Made by a program: the position numbers and the translations under genes. Under the pieces are notes generated by a model, which saw nothing but the letters and a program-made list of their open reading frames with translations, had not been told where the DNA came from and did not search any database. This document shows positions 49,209-61,734 of a DNA stretch of 64,000 bases, in pieces. The stretch comes from Hymenolepis diminuta (Eukaryota > Platyhelminthes > Cestoda > Cyclophyllidea > Hymenolepididae), in contig CAADRB010000006.1 of assembly GCA_900708905.1 (NCBI GenBank), positions 3,465,552 to 3,529,551 on the forward strand, read 5' to 3'. Within the stretch, counting starts at the first letter, position 1; every line of letters starts with the position of its first letter.

Positions 49209-52200
49209 CTATGAAACTGAAATGGGTTGGTGGGCAGATTGAATACTCCTCCGACGAGATCGACGAGTACGTCTAGATGAATCATCGACATTTTCCGATA
49301 AAAGTGAAGTCTCGGAGATTGGTGGTAAAGGGTCTTCAGAAGCAATAAGAATATCGGATTGTCGACGACTTTGTCGCCAACGTTGCCGCCGTTCTGCCTC
49401 TGCTTGTTTCTAACAAAAATGGTTAGACTTGTAATAACCAAATTTTGATAAGAATGTAAAGATAGTATATTTATCATTTGAATAGCTCCCAAGCTCACTT
49501 TGGAAAGCTCTACATTCATCATGGGTAGAGAGGTAAAATCAGAGAGCTATCCTAATGAGAAATTCGATTTCTCCCACTCCGTACATCCTCGTTATTAGCC
49601 AGACCAGTACATGGATGAGTATTGAACCCGTGGCCTTTCATTTAGCAGAAAAATACAGTAACCGATGTCACCTGTGCATAGGTAACGTAGAACGTAACAG
49701 TTATTCGAGAGCCAATCAATTGATAAATATTTTTTCCACGCCAACTTCAATATACCTTCAAACGTACACGTTAGCCAATAATCAATATGGAGTAAACGAA
49801 TGTAATGTAGATATCCATTGTTGAATAAATGATACATTTTTATCCAGAAGAAATTAAAGTAAAAATTTTATATTTTATTATTAATTATTTACAAATTTTA
49901 CATACTTGCTAAAATGCACTAAAGTTGCGAGTCGTTGTTTGGTAGAACTTCAAAAACATGGAAATTTGCTTAATACCGCGTTATTATTGAGTTCGAGGGA
50001 TTTGTGACCACTTGAGAGACTAAGGTTATAACATCTACTATCTAAAATCTGGCATGGAACCACGAGTAGGGTGAACAAGAATTACTATACAATTTTGATT
50101 AAAAAATCGAGCTTGGAAGATATCGACATCCAAAGTTCAACTGGATTTTTATTAGTAATCTAACATTTTAAAAGTTCTACATCTTCTTGTCAAATTAATA
50201 CATATTCAAATACGGCCTATAAGTAATAACCTTGGAGATTAATTCCACATTAAATGTCAATAATAAATGAAAACACAGTCAGAAATTCGATAACCTCATT
50301 TATATTAAACTGCTTATTATAGTTATAGAAAACCTAGATTCTTATTAATGTTTGGGACATAAGAAAAGAGTGCAACCTTTCTATTCTTTAATTTTGTATT
50401 TAGAAAGCAAGCACAATTTACCTGTTGACAAAGAGCGCAATGATCGTCAAAGAACTTCTTTTTCTTGAAAACTCGTCCGCACAGTGGGCAGGCAAGAGGA
50501 GAGGTGTCAAATCGTTGTCTGAATGATCGTTTGACGGATTTCCGACGTTCAACAATGAGACGAATGTTAGAGTGTCGAAGAGGTGGGGGAGGAGGAGGAT
50601 TTGATTTCAATGCTTCCAGACTGGTACTTCCATTGGTGGTCGGGTCGCTGGTAGTAGTTAGGAGAGTATCTTGAGATACAGAGATGACTGGCGGCTGCAC
50701 ATGAGAATTAGGACTCAAAGATTTACTGCTATAAAATGGAAAAATGTGGAACTAAATGATTGACACAAAAAAGTCTCCAAATGAAATCACCCACTAGCAA
50801 CCGAATAACAAGTATAGTTCATGTCCGACAGGCTATTAATATAACTTAAATATCAGCTCGCCAAGCATAAACGATTGATTATACATAATTTTACCATTTC
50901 ATTGACACCAATACAATCTAAACAATAATGCATCACACCCTTGCCACCTTGAAGTTTAGATATTTCTCATACTTTGGCAGCTCCATCAAGTGTTTTCCGA
51001 AGTCTCACTTCATTAAATACTCTGCCACCATAGACGAAAAAGCTACATGAATAACAGAAAAAAAGGAGATAGATACTAAAGATAAGCTAATCATAGCTGA
51101 ATCATGCTTCTGTCACAGTGGAAGTGACAGAAGGTAGCAGAAGTGTGTTACCAATTGGAAACAACAAGTCATTTTAGCTGGTTGAGAAACATATCTAAAA
51201 GATATTCTACTAGCATTTCCTTTGTATGCTCACTTATAGGCGCGTAAATGATGTAAGGAATTACCCGGGTCAAATAGTGATTTAATGAGTAAATAGCCAA
51301 TCACACTGGTTAAGTCAACCTAATATAGAGGGCGATAGAATTCAAATTTCTCATCAGGGAGGCTCTATAATGCCAATCTACACCAAAATGAGTGTTGAAA
51401 AACGCTTGGGAATTATTACGAATGACTGGTAGGCCATCACATTATTTCATAATGAGATAAGCGAACAAGAAACAAATAAATCAAGAAATATAAAGAGTAA
51501 CTTACAGGCTTTGAATTTTCGCAGCTTTCGATGGGGAAATTTCTGCTATACTAGATGCTGCATGATCATTCAAGAGATGTATTCGTAATAATCCATACCG
51601 GGCGAATCGTCGATAACGGCAGATTGGGCATCTATAAAGGAAAAATAATATTAAAATAGTACAAATATAAAATATTTTAGATTTCTTGAAGCAAAGCTAT
51701 CATTGAAAAGGTAACGTACTCTTATGACTTGAGTGAAAGGGAACAAGATTTAGATCCGAGATTTGAATGTACGACTTACTTGTTATCAAATACCCTAACT
51801 CAAATTACATATTTAGTATAGATTTAATTTGTACAAACTGCAAATCTTACTGTATACCACCTAACCGCTCCGTGACTAGGAAGAAGAGAGCGGTGACACC
51901 ACCCAAAATGGTAAACCTATACAGTTTTAGATATACCTTTTCAAAGAAAATGGAATTGTTAAAATACATGCCTCTATTATTAAAAACGATAGTTACTGTT
52001 ATTGTTACTTAATTCGTTCTGAACTCAATTCGGAAGCCATACTTGAAATGTCACTTTTCTCTCTTCCGATTGATTTAAGAGTTCCACATTTACCTGCACA
52101 AATCGAATTTCTAAAGGGAGCATTAGCCGATCATTTTTATTTGGTAAAATGAGTTAAATATTTAGCACAACGGAGCTCCAAGAGATTTAACTAAAAAATA

Positions 52201-54390
52201 ACTGGGGAAATAGACCTGTAAAAATAAATTAACGAAAATACGAGTCCGCTTTATATTTGTAGCAGGCATCCTATCAGAGCTGCCTACTGCTAATCGTGAT
52301 TCGTTCAGAAGTAAACTGTTAGTCAATAGCTTGGAATGTCGATGCGCTTATAAACTCAACCGCAGTAACTAAAACACATGCATAAAGCAAAGTCAGTCTA
52401 CTTATTTTATTTTAAAGTAACTGGTTAAATCCGCAAAAAATACGAATGCATACCTTAATTGGGTTGTACCTGAACGTCCACTTGGAGAAAAATCCGGTGA
52501 CTTCCTACTAAAATTAAACCTTCTCGAAGAACAACCTTTTTTCGAAGTGTAATGCCCAAGCAAATTTGAAGCACCTGGAAGAGAGATCAATAAGTACTCA
52601 AAAATCCAGAACATACTCTCAAATTGCCGCTGGCACTTATTACACCTCAGCCACTTCGAGTTGGTTAAATCATGAGCAACATTCAAATGTTCTCTAAAGG
52701 CTGCTAATTCCGTAAAGGTCTTCAAGCAGGAGGAAACAATACACTGATAAACCTTTTCGTCATTATGCTGCGTCATATGTGATCGCATCTTTTGAAATCC
52801 CTTCACCCTCAAACCGCAAAATTTGCACTCAAATTGACTATCAACTAGACTATAATTGAGCAGAGTTAAGTTTGATATCACCTGCACCCTCCGAGCAACA
52901 GGCATTATCGATCGAGATGGCCGTACAATGGGATTACTTGAAGACATTTTACCTCCGATTGAACGGAGCTGGGGCCAGGTTTTGTGAGACCTCATATGAC
53001 GCTGGAGGTTGGAGGCTTGCGTAAAGGATTTTGAGCAAATACAACAACGAAATGGTCGCTCGCCAGTGTGAATTCGAAAGTGGATTTCTAGATGACTTGG
53101 GCGAGCAAAACGCTTATTACATTGGGAGCAGACGTATTCGTGAATTGGTTCACATGGTGATTCGGTCAGGATCGGAGAATGACCTGTCTCATCTTCCTCA
53201 CCGCTATCCAGATGAGCTAGATCATTAACTTGACCGCTTTCCGGAATCTTTGAAACGGATTCTGAAGTTTGAACAGGTTTTGAAAGGGTGTGCAAAACAT
53301 GAGGACCATTCTGAATATTAGAAGTATAACTTCCAGGAAAATTGTAAGTCTGAGATTGCTGATGACATGAGTGGTTACCGTTATTATAAACCTGAACTTG
53401 ACCGAAATTATCACTGTAGTTAGCATAGTTATTTGGAATCTGAGAGGACCAATTTGATTGCTGATTCCCACAAGCATTTTCCTGCCAAACAGGTTGGACA
53501 GAATCTGCGTAGCTTTCTACGTATTGATTGCTTCCATTAGGCTGATGATAAACATTGAGTTGGTAATCCTGATAACTTTCTTGTGTTTCGGGATAGTAAC
53601 TTGGATAATTCATAGGTTGATTATCATAACCCGTAGGCTGATCATAAGAAATAAGCAGGTTTGACTGATTAGAAGAAAACTTCGTTGAATAAGAGTATGT
53701 TTGTGGATTCTGAAGTGGATAACTATCTACCTGCTGATAAGCCTGTTCTGGCTGATAGTTGATCTGTGGATGACATGAATATAAGGTATTGGTTACAGCC
53801 GATGAATTGTAACCGTTGTTATAAGAGCATGGCTGACGATCTACTCGCGCAGAAGAATAAACACAGTTAACTCCATTTTGTGGGACTGAATTTGTTGGTG
53901 CTTGATACGTCATACAACCCATATTGTAATTGTGACTGTTTGGATAATGCGAGTTTTGAGGTTGAGAAATGCTATGATAAGTGGATTGGATCGTTCTTTG
54001 TACGTAAGTGTTATTAAATCCACCTGGGGTCGATAATTCATAAAAAGTGTAATCCGCGTGAAATTTTTCCACGGGTTGAGAAGTGTCAGGAAAGTTAGAA
54101 GGATTATAAGAACTATGAGGAATGTAATTGGAATAATCAATAGTTCCTTCATATGGTTGAAGAATTGAATCAGAAAACAATGTACTAGAATAATTGCCTC
54201 CATCACTAGGGTGTGGTTCAGTTGGTTGATATGATCGCTGATAATTAGATGATATAACAGGTTCCCCATAGGGTTCGAGCTGGTTATAGGGATAATATTC
54301 CGATGTTTCAGCATAAGCAACATTTTCAGCATTGCTAATACAACAATTCCCTTGATTATATTCATCATTAATAGACAAGTGATTCATCAT
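49209..54390 (-). CDS. Seven-finger C2H2/C2HC zinc-finger protein with a Tyr/Gln/Asn-rich N-terminus
   Basis: Probable nuclear nucleic-acid-binding regulator; I cannot name the ortholog. Exons on the minus strand are 54390-52617, 52574-52454, 51631-51506, 50728-50422 and 49409-49209, giving 842 residues. Phases 1, 2, 2, 0 all match. Residues 1 to about 390 are a Tyr, Asn, Gln, Ser and Pro-rich low-complexity region. Fingers 1-2 (Cys421-His441 and Cys449-His469) are canonical C2H2 joined by TGERPF. Fingers 3 (522-542) and 4 (550-573) are C2H2, the latter with a CX4C pair. Finger 5 is C583/C586/H599/C606 and is split by a 42-nt intron. Finger 6 (633-655, CPICRYRRF...HLLNDH) is a separate exon. 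Finger 7 (C754/C757/H770/C774) is C2HC. A basic tail, RRTRRSRRRS, ends the protein. The upstream TTG of the open frame is not used as start. An acceptor-like TTACTAG lies 5' of the ATG, so an upstream exon or spliced leader is possible. Confidence 0.85.
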
Positions 54391-54689
54391 ACGAAATTGC
54401 AAATTATTTGCATTCAATGTTGGCGCTGTGCCAAACTAGTAAGAGGAGAAAATTATAAATCCCAAAAGCCATATTAATTTTATTAATTTTACGAAATTTG
54501 AAAGTAAAGTTAAATAAAATTTATTTATTATTATAAGCTTCATGACCTTGATTACATTTAACTCACATCCTTGGCGTGCTACTTGGTATATTCTCATAGG
54601 CTTTTAATGTGAGTGTTATAGAAGGTTGTCATATTAGTTAATTTTCATCGTTTGTTTATTTTCAAAATATTTTTTTAATTCTAGGACAC
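54391..54689. promoter_or_regulatory. Shared start region of the divergent zinc-finger and carrier genes
   Basis: Only about 300 bp of AT-rich DNA separates the two start codons, so promoters or trans-splice sites for both must lie here or overlap the genes. On the plus strand a polypyrimidine tract and CTAG end 5 nt before the carrier ATG. On the minus strand CTCCTCTTACTAG precedes the zinc-finger start. Confidence 0.45.
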
Positions 54690-57600
54690 ATGAGTGAGCT
54701 TAAACCGTACCCAGGAATGACAGATAACAGAAAAAAGGGTAGGCATTCACCTATTTTCCCACTATCTCATCCTCCCAATACGATCGTAACCCCGGCAGGT
54801 GTCATTCTCTCCCGCAAATCTGTCGATAGACGTCGATACTTTGCCGGATTTACCGCTGGTTGTGTATCCCGTACCCTAACTGCTCCGATTGATCGACTTA
54901 AAGTTCTTCGTCAAGCTGCTGCTCCAGAAATTGACGGTCTTAATATGTACAAAAGTGAGTTTATTTGCTTATCCGATGTCATATTGATGTGAATTTAGAT
55001 TTTTTGTGTACTTGTTGCCTGATCAATTGTTAACGCTTATCTTACTTCAGTTTCTTATCGCAAAGTATCTTTTAACTTCTCTTATGTACATACTTTTGTT
55101 ACTAAAATAAGGCCGGTTGATTTATCTTTTTGTAACGATTTCTTTGATTTAATCCTGCCAAGCATATCCTTAAGTTATCAACTTAGAATTACTTCAGTAT
55201 ATTAGTGGATCGATTTCAAATCTGTCTGTGATGAATATGGAACTTATCAGTATGCTCTTTTAACGGTGGAATCTTCATCGATCTCGATAGATAACTTCCT
55301 AGATTTTGTTACCATTTTTCAACGTAATCTATAATTCACTACTATGATTTCACTGTTGTAATACTAGTAAGTACAGTTTTCGTCATCGATTTATATATCT
55401 ACTAGATATCACAATTCAATAGTTGACACGGCCCTAGATAGAATGACAAGATTGAAGTTTATTTACTCCAAGGCACTTTGTTATCTTAACAGGGAATATG
55501 AATACAAGTTCTTTTCATACCTTACTGTTGAAGGTCAGAACAGTTTATATCCGAGATAACTGTCAGGACCAGGTGTGCGCTTGCTTATTGATAAGGGAAA
55601 TGAGCGACAATCTCTGGCAATTATTGATCCCGAGATAAAACATAAACTCTTCGGCTTCGAACACTGACAGCTTCCCATCACTAATTTAAAGATGGAAGGT
55701 ATTTTTTTGTACACTGTTAAAGTTGGAACTTGACCTAGCCATGCGTTTGTGAAATAATTTCGTAGTCGTATATTAATTAGTGTTATTTTTCCTTGTCCAA
55801 ATAGGATATTTATACGATTCCTCAGTAAATCCAGATTTTGTACTCCAGATTTTCTAATGATATGAAACGATGTAGGTAGTAAATGGCTACAATCATCATT
55901 TTCATGTAAGTAAATGTGAAATACTTTTTTCTTTATTTTATTTAGTTGAAATTCTTTTGGTTTGCCAACATCGCATTTCTACTTCTAACAGATGTTTATG
56001 TTACAAGTTTTGTCTATAGAATGGGAATTTGGTACCAATATTGTTGACAGCGAATTTAGGTTAATACTTCGGCGTTCATAACATTTAATTCTTCCTATAA
56101 ATCTCCTATTGAGAACACGCAAAAAAAATTTTTTTAAGTTTCCATTTTTATTATTTGCCCATCGTAATAAGATAGGGCTAAATACAACTAGAATAAATTA
56201 GGAAGAATTTGTTTTTCCTATTTTATTGTTCTCGTGATTTGCCTTCTTCCTATGAGTTAACGCCCTCTGGACGTACTATGAATTTTTGTCTTAATCACAA
56301 TGTAATGTAGCTTCATATCAGTTACTAAATACTTAGAATGTATACAATCTTAGAAGCCACCTTTTTTGGCTTTAAATTACATAAAATTTGAATGGTGTCC
56401 TCGTTTGCACCTGATCAATTAATTATTCAAATGAAATCAATAGGTAGGATGTAAGTATTTCCGTTAATAATACCAAATTTATTATTCTGACCATCCTTTC
56501 CATATCAGGAAATATCTTTTTTCTACTGCGGCACGACCCTCCATTTATTGAGAAGGAAGATTTTCCAGATTCTTCAGTTGTGAAAAGTGTAATTTATCGT
56601 ACTCGACTCAAATCATATGCGAAGTATGGAAGTAAATGGAGTTTTACTCCCCTGAACTATGAAGTCATCACTTTATCCGCTTTTCTATTTAATGGGCATC
56701 ACAAACTACAGTTTTGGAATTAAAACTTACCTTTACATTCTTAACGGAATTCAGTAGACTGTGATAGCGTATGTCCGTAGAGTTCAGACCAAACAAGTGT
56801 ATGTAACCGTTTAAATTATCAGACTGCAATTAGTTAATTTAACTGAGGTCCCTTGATTATTTATATACTTTTGTTATTCTGCTTTTTTTATCCTCGTTTC
56901 TCAATATTATACCCTTCTGTCCAATGGGAAATCAGGTACACATGATATTTTTTATCGGCCTTGAGTAAACGTTGCTTATTGAACGCTGCTAAATTAAAAA
57001 TGTTAACTGTCTCATCTTTCCTATGTAAATAACATGTACACGGCTTAATTTCTTCTAAGATGTTCTACTTTCTCAACCTTAGAAGAGAAAATTAATTAAT
57101 ATCAACTGCCATAATCAACCGGGCATTTGGTATAAAATACATCTTGCTATGCTTAGTCAAGTTTCACCTATTAATGTTACTTTTCCCCTTTATTGCTCTC
57201 AAGTCGATTTAAACTTTCTCATATTTCTACAGGTTTTCGAGTCATTATTGCAGAAGGTGGTTTCTGCTCCCTTTGGAGAGGCAATGGTGTAAATGTCCTG
57301 AAAAATGGTCCTGAGACTGCCCTTCGCTTTGGTTTTCACGGCCAATTTAAAGAATTCTTCTTTCCAGATGCGAAGGAACTGCATCCTATGCAAAGGCTTT
57401 TTGTTGCTAGTCTTGCTGGTGCCTGCTCCTTGACATGTACTTATCCCATGGAGGTCAGTTCTCTTACTATAATTTCCTTATTTGTTCTAAAAATAATTTT
57501 TAATAATGGGAAACTTCCGAATACAAGAGATTGGGACTTAATATTATTATGAGTTATGTACAAGACATCACTTTAGACTAGATTACATCTTACCTAATTG

Positions 57601-59168
57601 TATGACTTATAATTTTTCGAGTAGACAAACGGGGGGAGCTTGTCAGCGGGAAGTTACGCATACTTAGAATGCCGTGTCTCAAAGAGAGTTTGTCATTTAG
57701 CTTGACTCTGGGAGTCTGAATACCAAAGGAGTAAAATTGAAAATATGGGGCTTTAAAGAGTCTTCATACAATTTGTTCATTTAGTTGTTCATTTCCGAGA
57801 TGTACAGAGCTAATTGGTCAGTAAGGTGATTCGGTTAATGGTCGGTCTTGCCATTTTCATGCTTTTGCCTCTTTTTGTAGTCATGGATTTGTTCATTCGA
57901 TATAATATTATTGAATAAAAATGAGGAGTGGTTAATTATTTTTCATCAAGTTAATCTTGTATCACAGCTAGAAATGTGGTTAGTAGATATACCTAGGTCT
58001 TAACGATTGATATTCTACGGAAAACTATCAGCTTCAATAGAGATAGAAGCATTCCATTTTCTTCTGAGATAGAATCCAGTTTACAACTGCTTCACTGAGA
58101 AGAACTTGAAAATTTTAACACTTTTTTGTTTGGTTTTAGCGTGAAATTTTTCGTTTAGAAATGTGTTTGATTTTCACTTTCAAACTGGTATAGTGCTGTA
58201 AAGGTTATTAAAATCAGCTTCATATGTTAGAAGAGCAAATCAGATAACCTACTTATTAACTCAGTGTTAAAAGAACGTATATATGTGTGCATACATGTCG
58301 CTCAAACCCAATGGGTTGTGTCTTGATATGAAGATTGACTGCCCGTATTAAATAAAAATGAGATGTTTACGTTGCTAGTTATTTGTGCAAATTGATGCTG
58401 TTAACACTGTTAGATGATTATGAAATTAACATTGTGACTACTAACTAAATTCGTAATTTTCCGCCGTCTCTTAAATCTTTGTTTTTTGTGGACTGGAAAT
58501 TAGTTCCATTAATTTTCAAACAAGTCGTAAAATCCTAATAATGAAAACAGATGGCACCATGCTCTACGGATGTTATCTCGAAGGTGCGTCTTCCCAGGCT
58601 GACTTTTGAGTTTTGTATTCATTACTGAATGTATTTATCTCTTCCGCAGGTAATGAAAACTCGAATGGCTCTTCGCAAGACCGGAGATACCAACTCACTC
58701 ATCGACTGCGTGAAAATCCTCTATAAACAGGGTGGTTTTCGCAGCCTCTATCGGGGTTATTTCGTGAGTATGCTAAGCTACGTTCCCTACGCCGGTCTTG
58801 AACTCTCATTTTTCGAGCTTTTCAAGCGCGGCTACATGGAGTACTTCCATGGCTACAAACCCGGCGATCCTATGCCCCATTTGGCCACTCCCGCGGCTAT
58901 CGGCATCATAATCTGCTCCTCCTTCATTCCTATGCTCATTGTGTATCCAGCCAACTTAATGAGAACAAGGTTCCAAGCTAGTACGGCTGTGAAGCCGCCC
59001 AGCATTGCCAGTATGTTCATGGGAATTCTACGGAAAGATGGACCTGCTGGTCTGTATAGAGGTTATTTGACAAGTCTCACAAAAACTCTCCCCTCTGTCA
59101 CCATTAGTTATTTGACTTTTGAGGCTGTTATGGAGTTAATGGGTCTCCCTACGCTTGGATCAAAGTAG
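54690..59168 (+). CDS. Mitochondrial carrier of the ATP-Mg/phosphate (SCaMC, SLC25A24/A41-like) type without EF-hands
   Basis: Inner-membrane solute carrier, likely exchanging ATP-Mg (or ADP) for phosphate. Exons are 54690-54954, 57233-57453 and 58650-59168, giving 334 residues. Phases 1 and 0 match. There are three carrier repeats. The first has RTLTAPIDRLK (61-71, motif PxDxxK). The second has YPMEVMKTRM (159-168, PxExxK) preceded by FCSLWRGNGVNVLK. The third has YPANLMRTRF (261-270), where the acidic residue is Asn; SCaMC carriers also deviate here. GLYRGYLTSLTKTLPSVTIS matches the end of this subfamily. The N-terminal 45 residues are polar and carry none of the EF-hands of SLC25A23/24/25, as in SLC25A41. 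The subfamily is fairly sure; the exact substrate is inferred from family. Confidence 0.9.
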
Positions 59169-59278
59169 GCTCTTTAAGATCTAGGTTATGTAGGCATTTC
59201 GTTTTCCCTTTTTAATTGTACATTTTTAGTTTTACCTCGTAGAAATATATATCTAAGTGAAACATATATTTTGTGTAC

Positions 59279-59284
59279 ATTAAA
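59279..59284 (+). terminator. Polyadenylation signal ATTAAA for the carrier gene
   Basis: ATTAAA about 110 nt after the carrier stop codon, followed by a T-rich stretch (TTTTTCTTTCT). Confidence 0.4.
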
Positions 59285-59289
59285 GCCTA

Positions 59290-60790
59290 TTTTTCTTTCT
59301 AATGAGTTGCGTTCTCTCTGATCTTGGACTTGTTTTTTTTTAGGTTTAGTTATGTTGGCTATTGGTGGTCGTCATAATTTTTTAATAATCAAGGAAGTTC
59401 AATGTTCTTGTACTGTCACCAGGATCAATGCCTAACGGGCATGATGATCGCCGAAGACCGTTGGTCTAACAGTATACTTTTGGGAGATTCTGGAGATTAG
59501 CATAGAAATATCGAAATTTAAATAGAAAGGAGGATTTTGTCTCTCCTACTTTCGTTTTCAGAAGGATGTGATCTTAATTATCTATAGCACGTAGGGAATT
59601 ATTTAGGAAAGTCTGTGCATATGGAATGAGAGGACAAAATACTTATTTTGCTGAAACAGAATAGAAACGTGGGGCGTAAATCCCTATGGAGCCGGTAAGC
59701 CATATTACACGGCTGAAAAAATAGCATTTGTAATGTTTCTTTTTGAATATGGTGAAAATTTTAAAAAAGATAGAATATGAATTAATAACTTTTCAATCTA
59801 TACCATGGTACGTTTGAAACTAAATTGAATAAAATCCATGGAAACCTGGATAAATTACTGTGCTAAATTCATGGGAGAATGAGACCAAATAGCGCAATAA
59901 TAATCATATATATTCTAGTAGCTAACATAAACAACAAATGGATAATTGAAAAGACATAATATGCTGCCAGTAAATAACCCGATTTCAAAATTACAAGTAA
60001 GAACATCAAGGTAATGACAATGCTTGAGTCTTTAAAAGATAGCTCATGAGATTGTCATCTTTCCATACACGAAAGTGATCGGATTTAAAAAGGTTGCTAT
60101 CTGATACTGGAGAGTTCAGATATCGATCAAAACTTTCAGTATGATGTCTCTATATCAGAAATGCCAAGTTTAAACATATATTACTTTGAAGGAACAACAC
60201 TATATTCAAATAGATCAACGTAAGACGAAAGTGGAAGAGATTTACCCATGGCATTATACTCATTTAAACAAACTTTCAAGAACAAATAACTCAAGCCTAA
60301 CAGGTTGGGTCAGAAAAGGAGTGCTGGAATAATCTCTACAGATTAATTGACTTTATTAGCGCCAAATTCTAATTGGACGGGATAGAATTTTCATGAATGC
60401 CCTAAATATATTCAGAAAGCAGATTTAATTGATAATAAATAAATGACATTTCAGATAATAATACCAATCACGAAAAATAATAATCATTAACTTACAAATA
60501 AAAAATTCGACAGAATTACAAAAATCATTACAATATCATAAGAAGTTGATCCATAATCAAAATACTTGGCAGAAGGTAGACAACAGAAACATGTATTTCA
60601 AAAGAACAAATATTATTAAAATATATAACAAATGCCTTGACAGGTCAAAATTTGACCGAAAAATATTTCCATATGGCTATGAATATACAAAAAATCATCG
60701 TTTTCACTTATTTTATAAAACTCAAAATTTGTTTTAACCAGTACACTAAAGCGCATTTTATATGTAAATTTTGCCTTTGGGTATTCGTTT
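59290..60790. other. Spacer between carrier and CHP1 genes; no gene seen
   Basis: AT-rich DNA with stops in all frames. The 63-codon open frame at 60546-60737 is Asn/Lys-rich and chance-like. Confidence 0.5.
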
Positions 60791-60798
60791 TGTAAAAA

Positions 60799-61659
60799 AT
60801 GGGAGGAAGTTCATCTAAGATTTTAGATCCCGAGGAAGTAGCTGATATTTCCACGGAAACTGGATGTAAGTAAAATGTTTGCCACTATCTTTTAGTTACC
60901 CCAAAGCAAATCCACCGTCTTTACAACCGTTATTCCGCTCTTGATCGATCCCATGCCGGATACTTACAGTATGGCTTTAAAATTTTTTTTTACGTAATTT
61001 CTCAGACGTCAAGATTTCCTCCTCATACCAGAATTAGCTATTAATCCTTTGGGTGATCGCATCATTAATGAATTCTTCAAAGGAGGGTGAGTAAATAACC
61101 TTAAAGTTTCAGTATCCTACCCTTAATGAGTTAGATCTTTTCCCAGTTTGACAATTTTTCGTTTAATTTATTGAAGTTTTAGCCTTAATTGAGTTATATT
61201 TTTAGAGAAGAATTAAACTTCCGAGATTTCTTGAAGAAGGTTGCTCGTTTTCGAAAACCAAGTTCAAACGGAGTTACTGAATATAATAATCGTGAGGCTA
61301 AGCTTCAGTTCTTATTTGGCATGTACGATCTTGATATGGACAATAAAATCTCTCGAAGTGAACTTCTCAGTGTGCTGCAAATGATGGTTGGAGCTAGTGT
61401 TACTATGGACCAGGTATTTCGTCAATCTTTTGTGCTATTAAGCAATCACGATTGTTTTATTTTTCATGTGATTTCAACGCATCTTTTTCCTATTGCGTCT
61501 CTTGATATTTTTATTTTCAAAAGTAAAATAAAATTCTTTCTTTTTGTATTTTTTTCTCAGATTAACCGAATTGGTGAGCGAACAATGGCCGAGGCTGATG
61601 TAAATGGTGATGGCTATATTACTTATGAAGAATTCAAAACCGTAAGTGGACTTGTGTAA
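60799..61659 (+). CDS. CHP1: Calcineurin B homologous protein 1 (EF-hand, N-myristoylated)
   Basis: Calcium-binding partner of plasma-membrane Na+/H+ exchangers. Exons are 60799-60865, 60896-60968, 61006-61086, 61206-61413 and 61561-61659, giving 175 residues against 195 in human CHP1. MGGSSSK gives a myristoylation signal (Gly2, Ser6). ETGFTPKQIHRLY and PELAINPLGDRIINEFF are diagnostic of CHP over calcineurin B itself. EF-hands 1 and 2 are degenerate, as in all CHPs. EF-hand 3 (115-126, DLDMDNKISRSE) and EF-hand 4 (156-167, DVNGDGYITYEE) keep all ligands. Introns are 30, 37, 119 and 147 nt. The end is uncertain: a donor ACC|GTAAGT lies just before the stop at 61659, and splicing to 61712 (stop at 61729) also gives 175 residues. 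Both ends lack the usual 15-20 residue CHP1 tail, which may lie in an exon I did not find. Confidence 0.92.
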
Positions 61660-61734
61660 TTTTAAGTTTATAGTTTTTAAACTGGTTGATTATGTTTGTT
61701 TGTTTGTTTAGGTTTGTTTCTTTTTCTAAATTTT

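Noticed and set aside
49034..49522. 162-codon minus-strand open frame at the end of the zinc-finger gene
   Set aside because: It is a shadow. The real last exon (49409-49209) is in another frame, begins at a good acceptor, joins in phase to CALCQQ, and has a basic Ser/Arg-rich tail.
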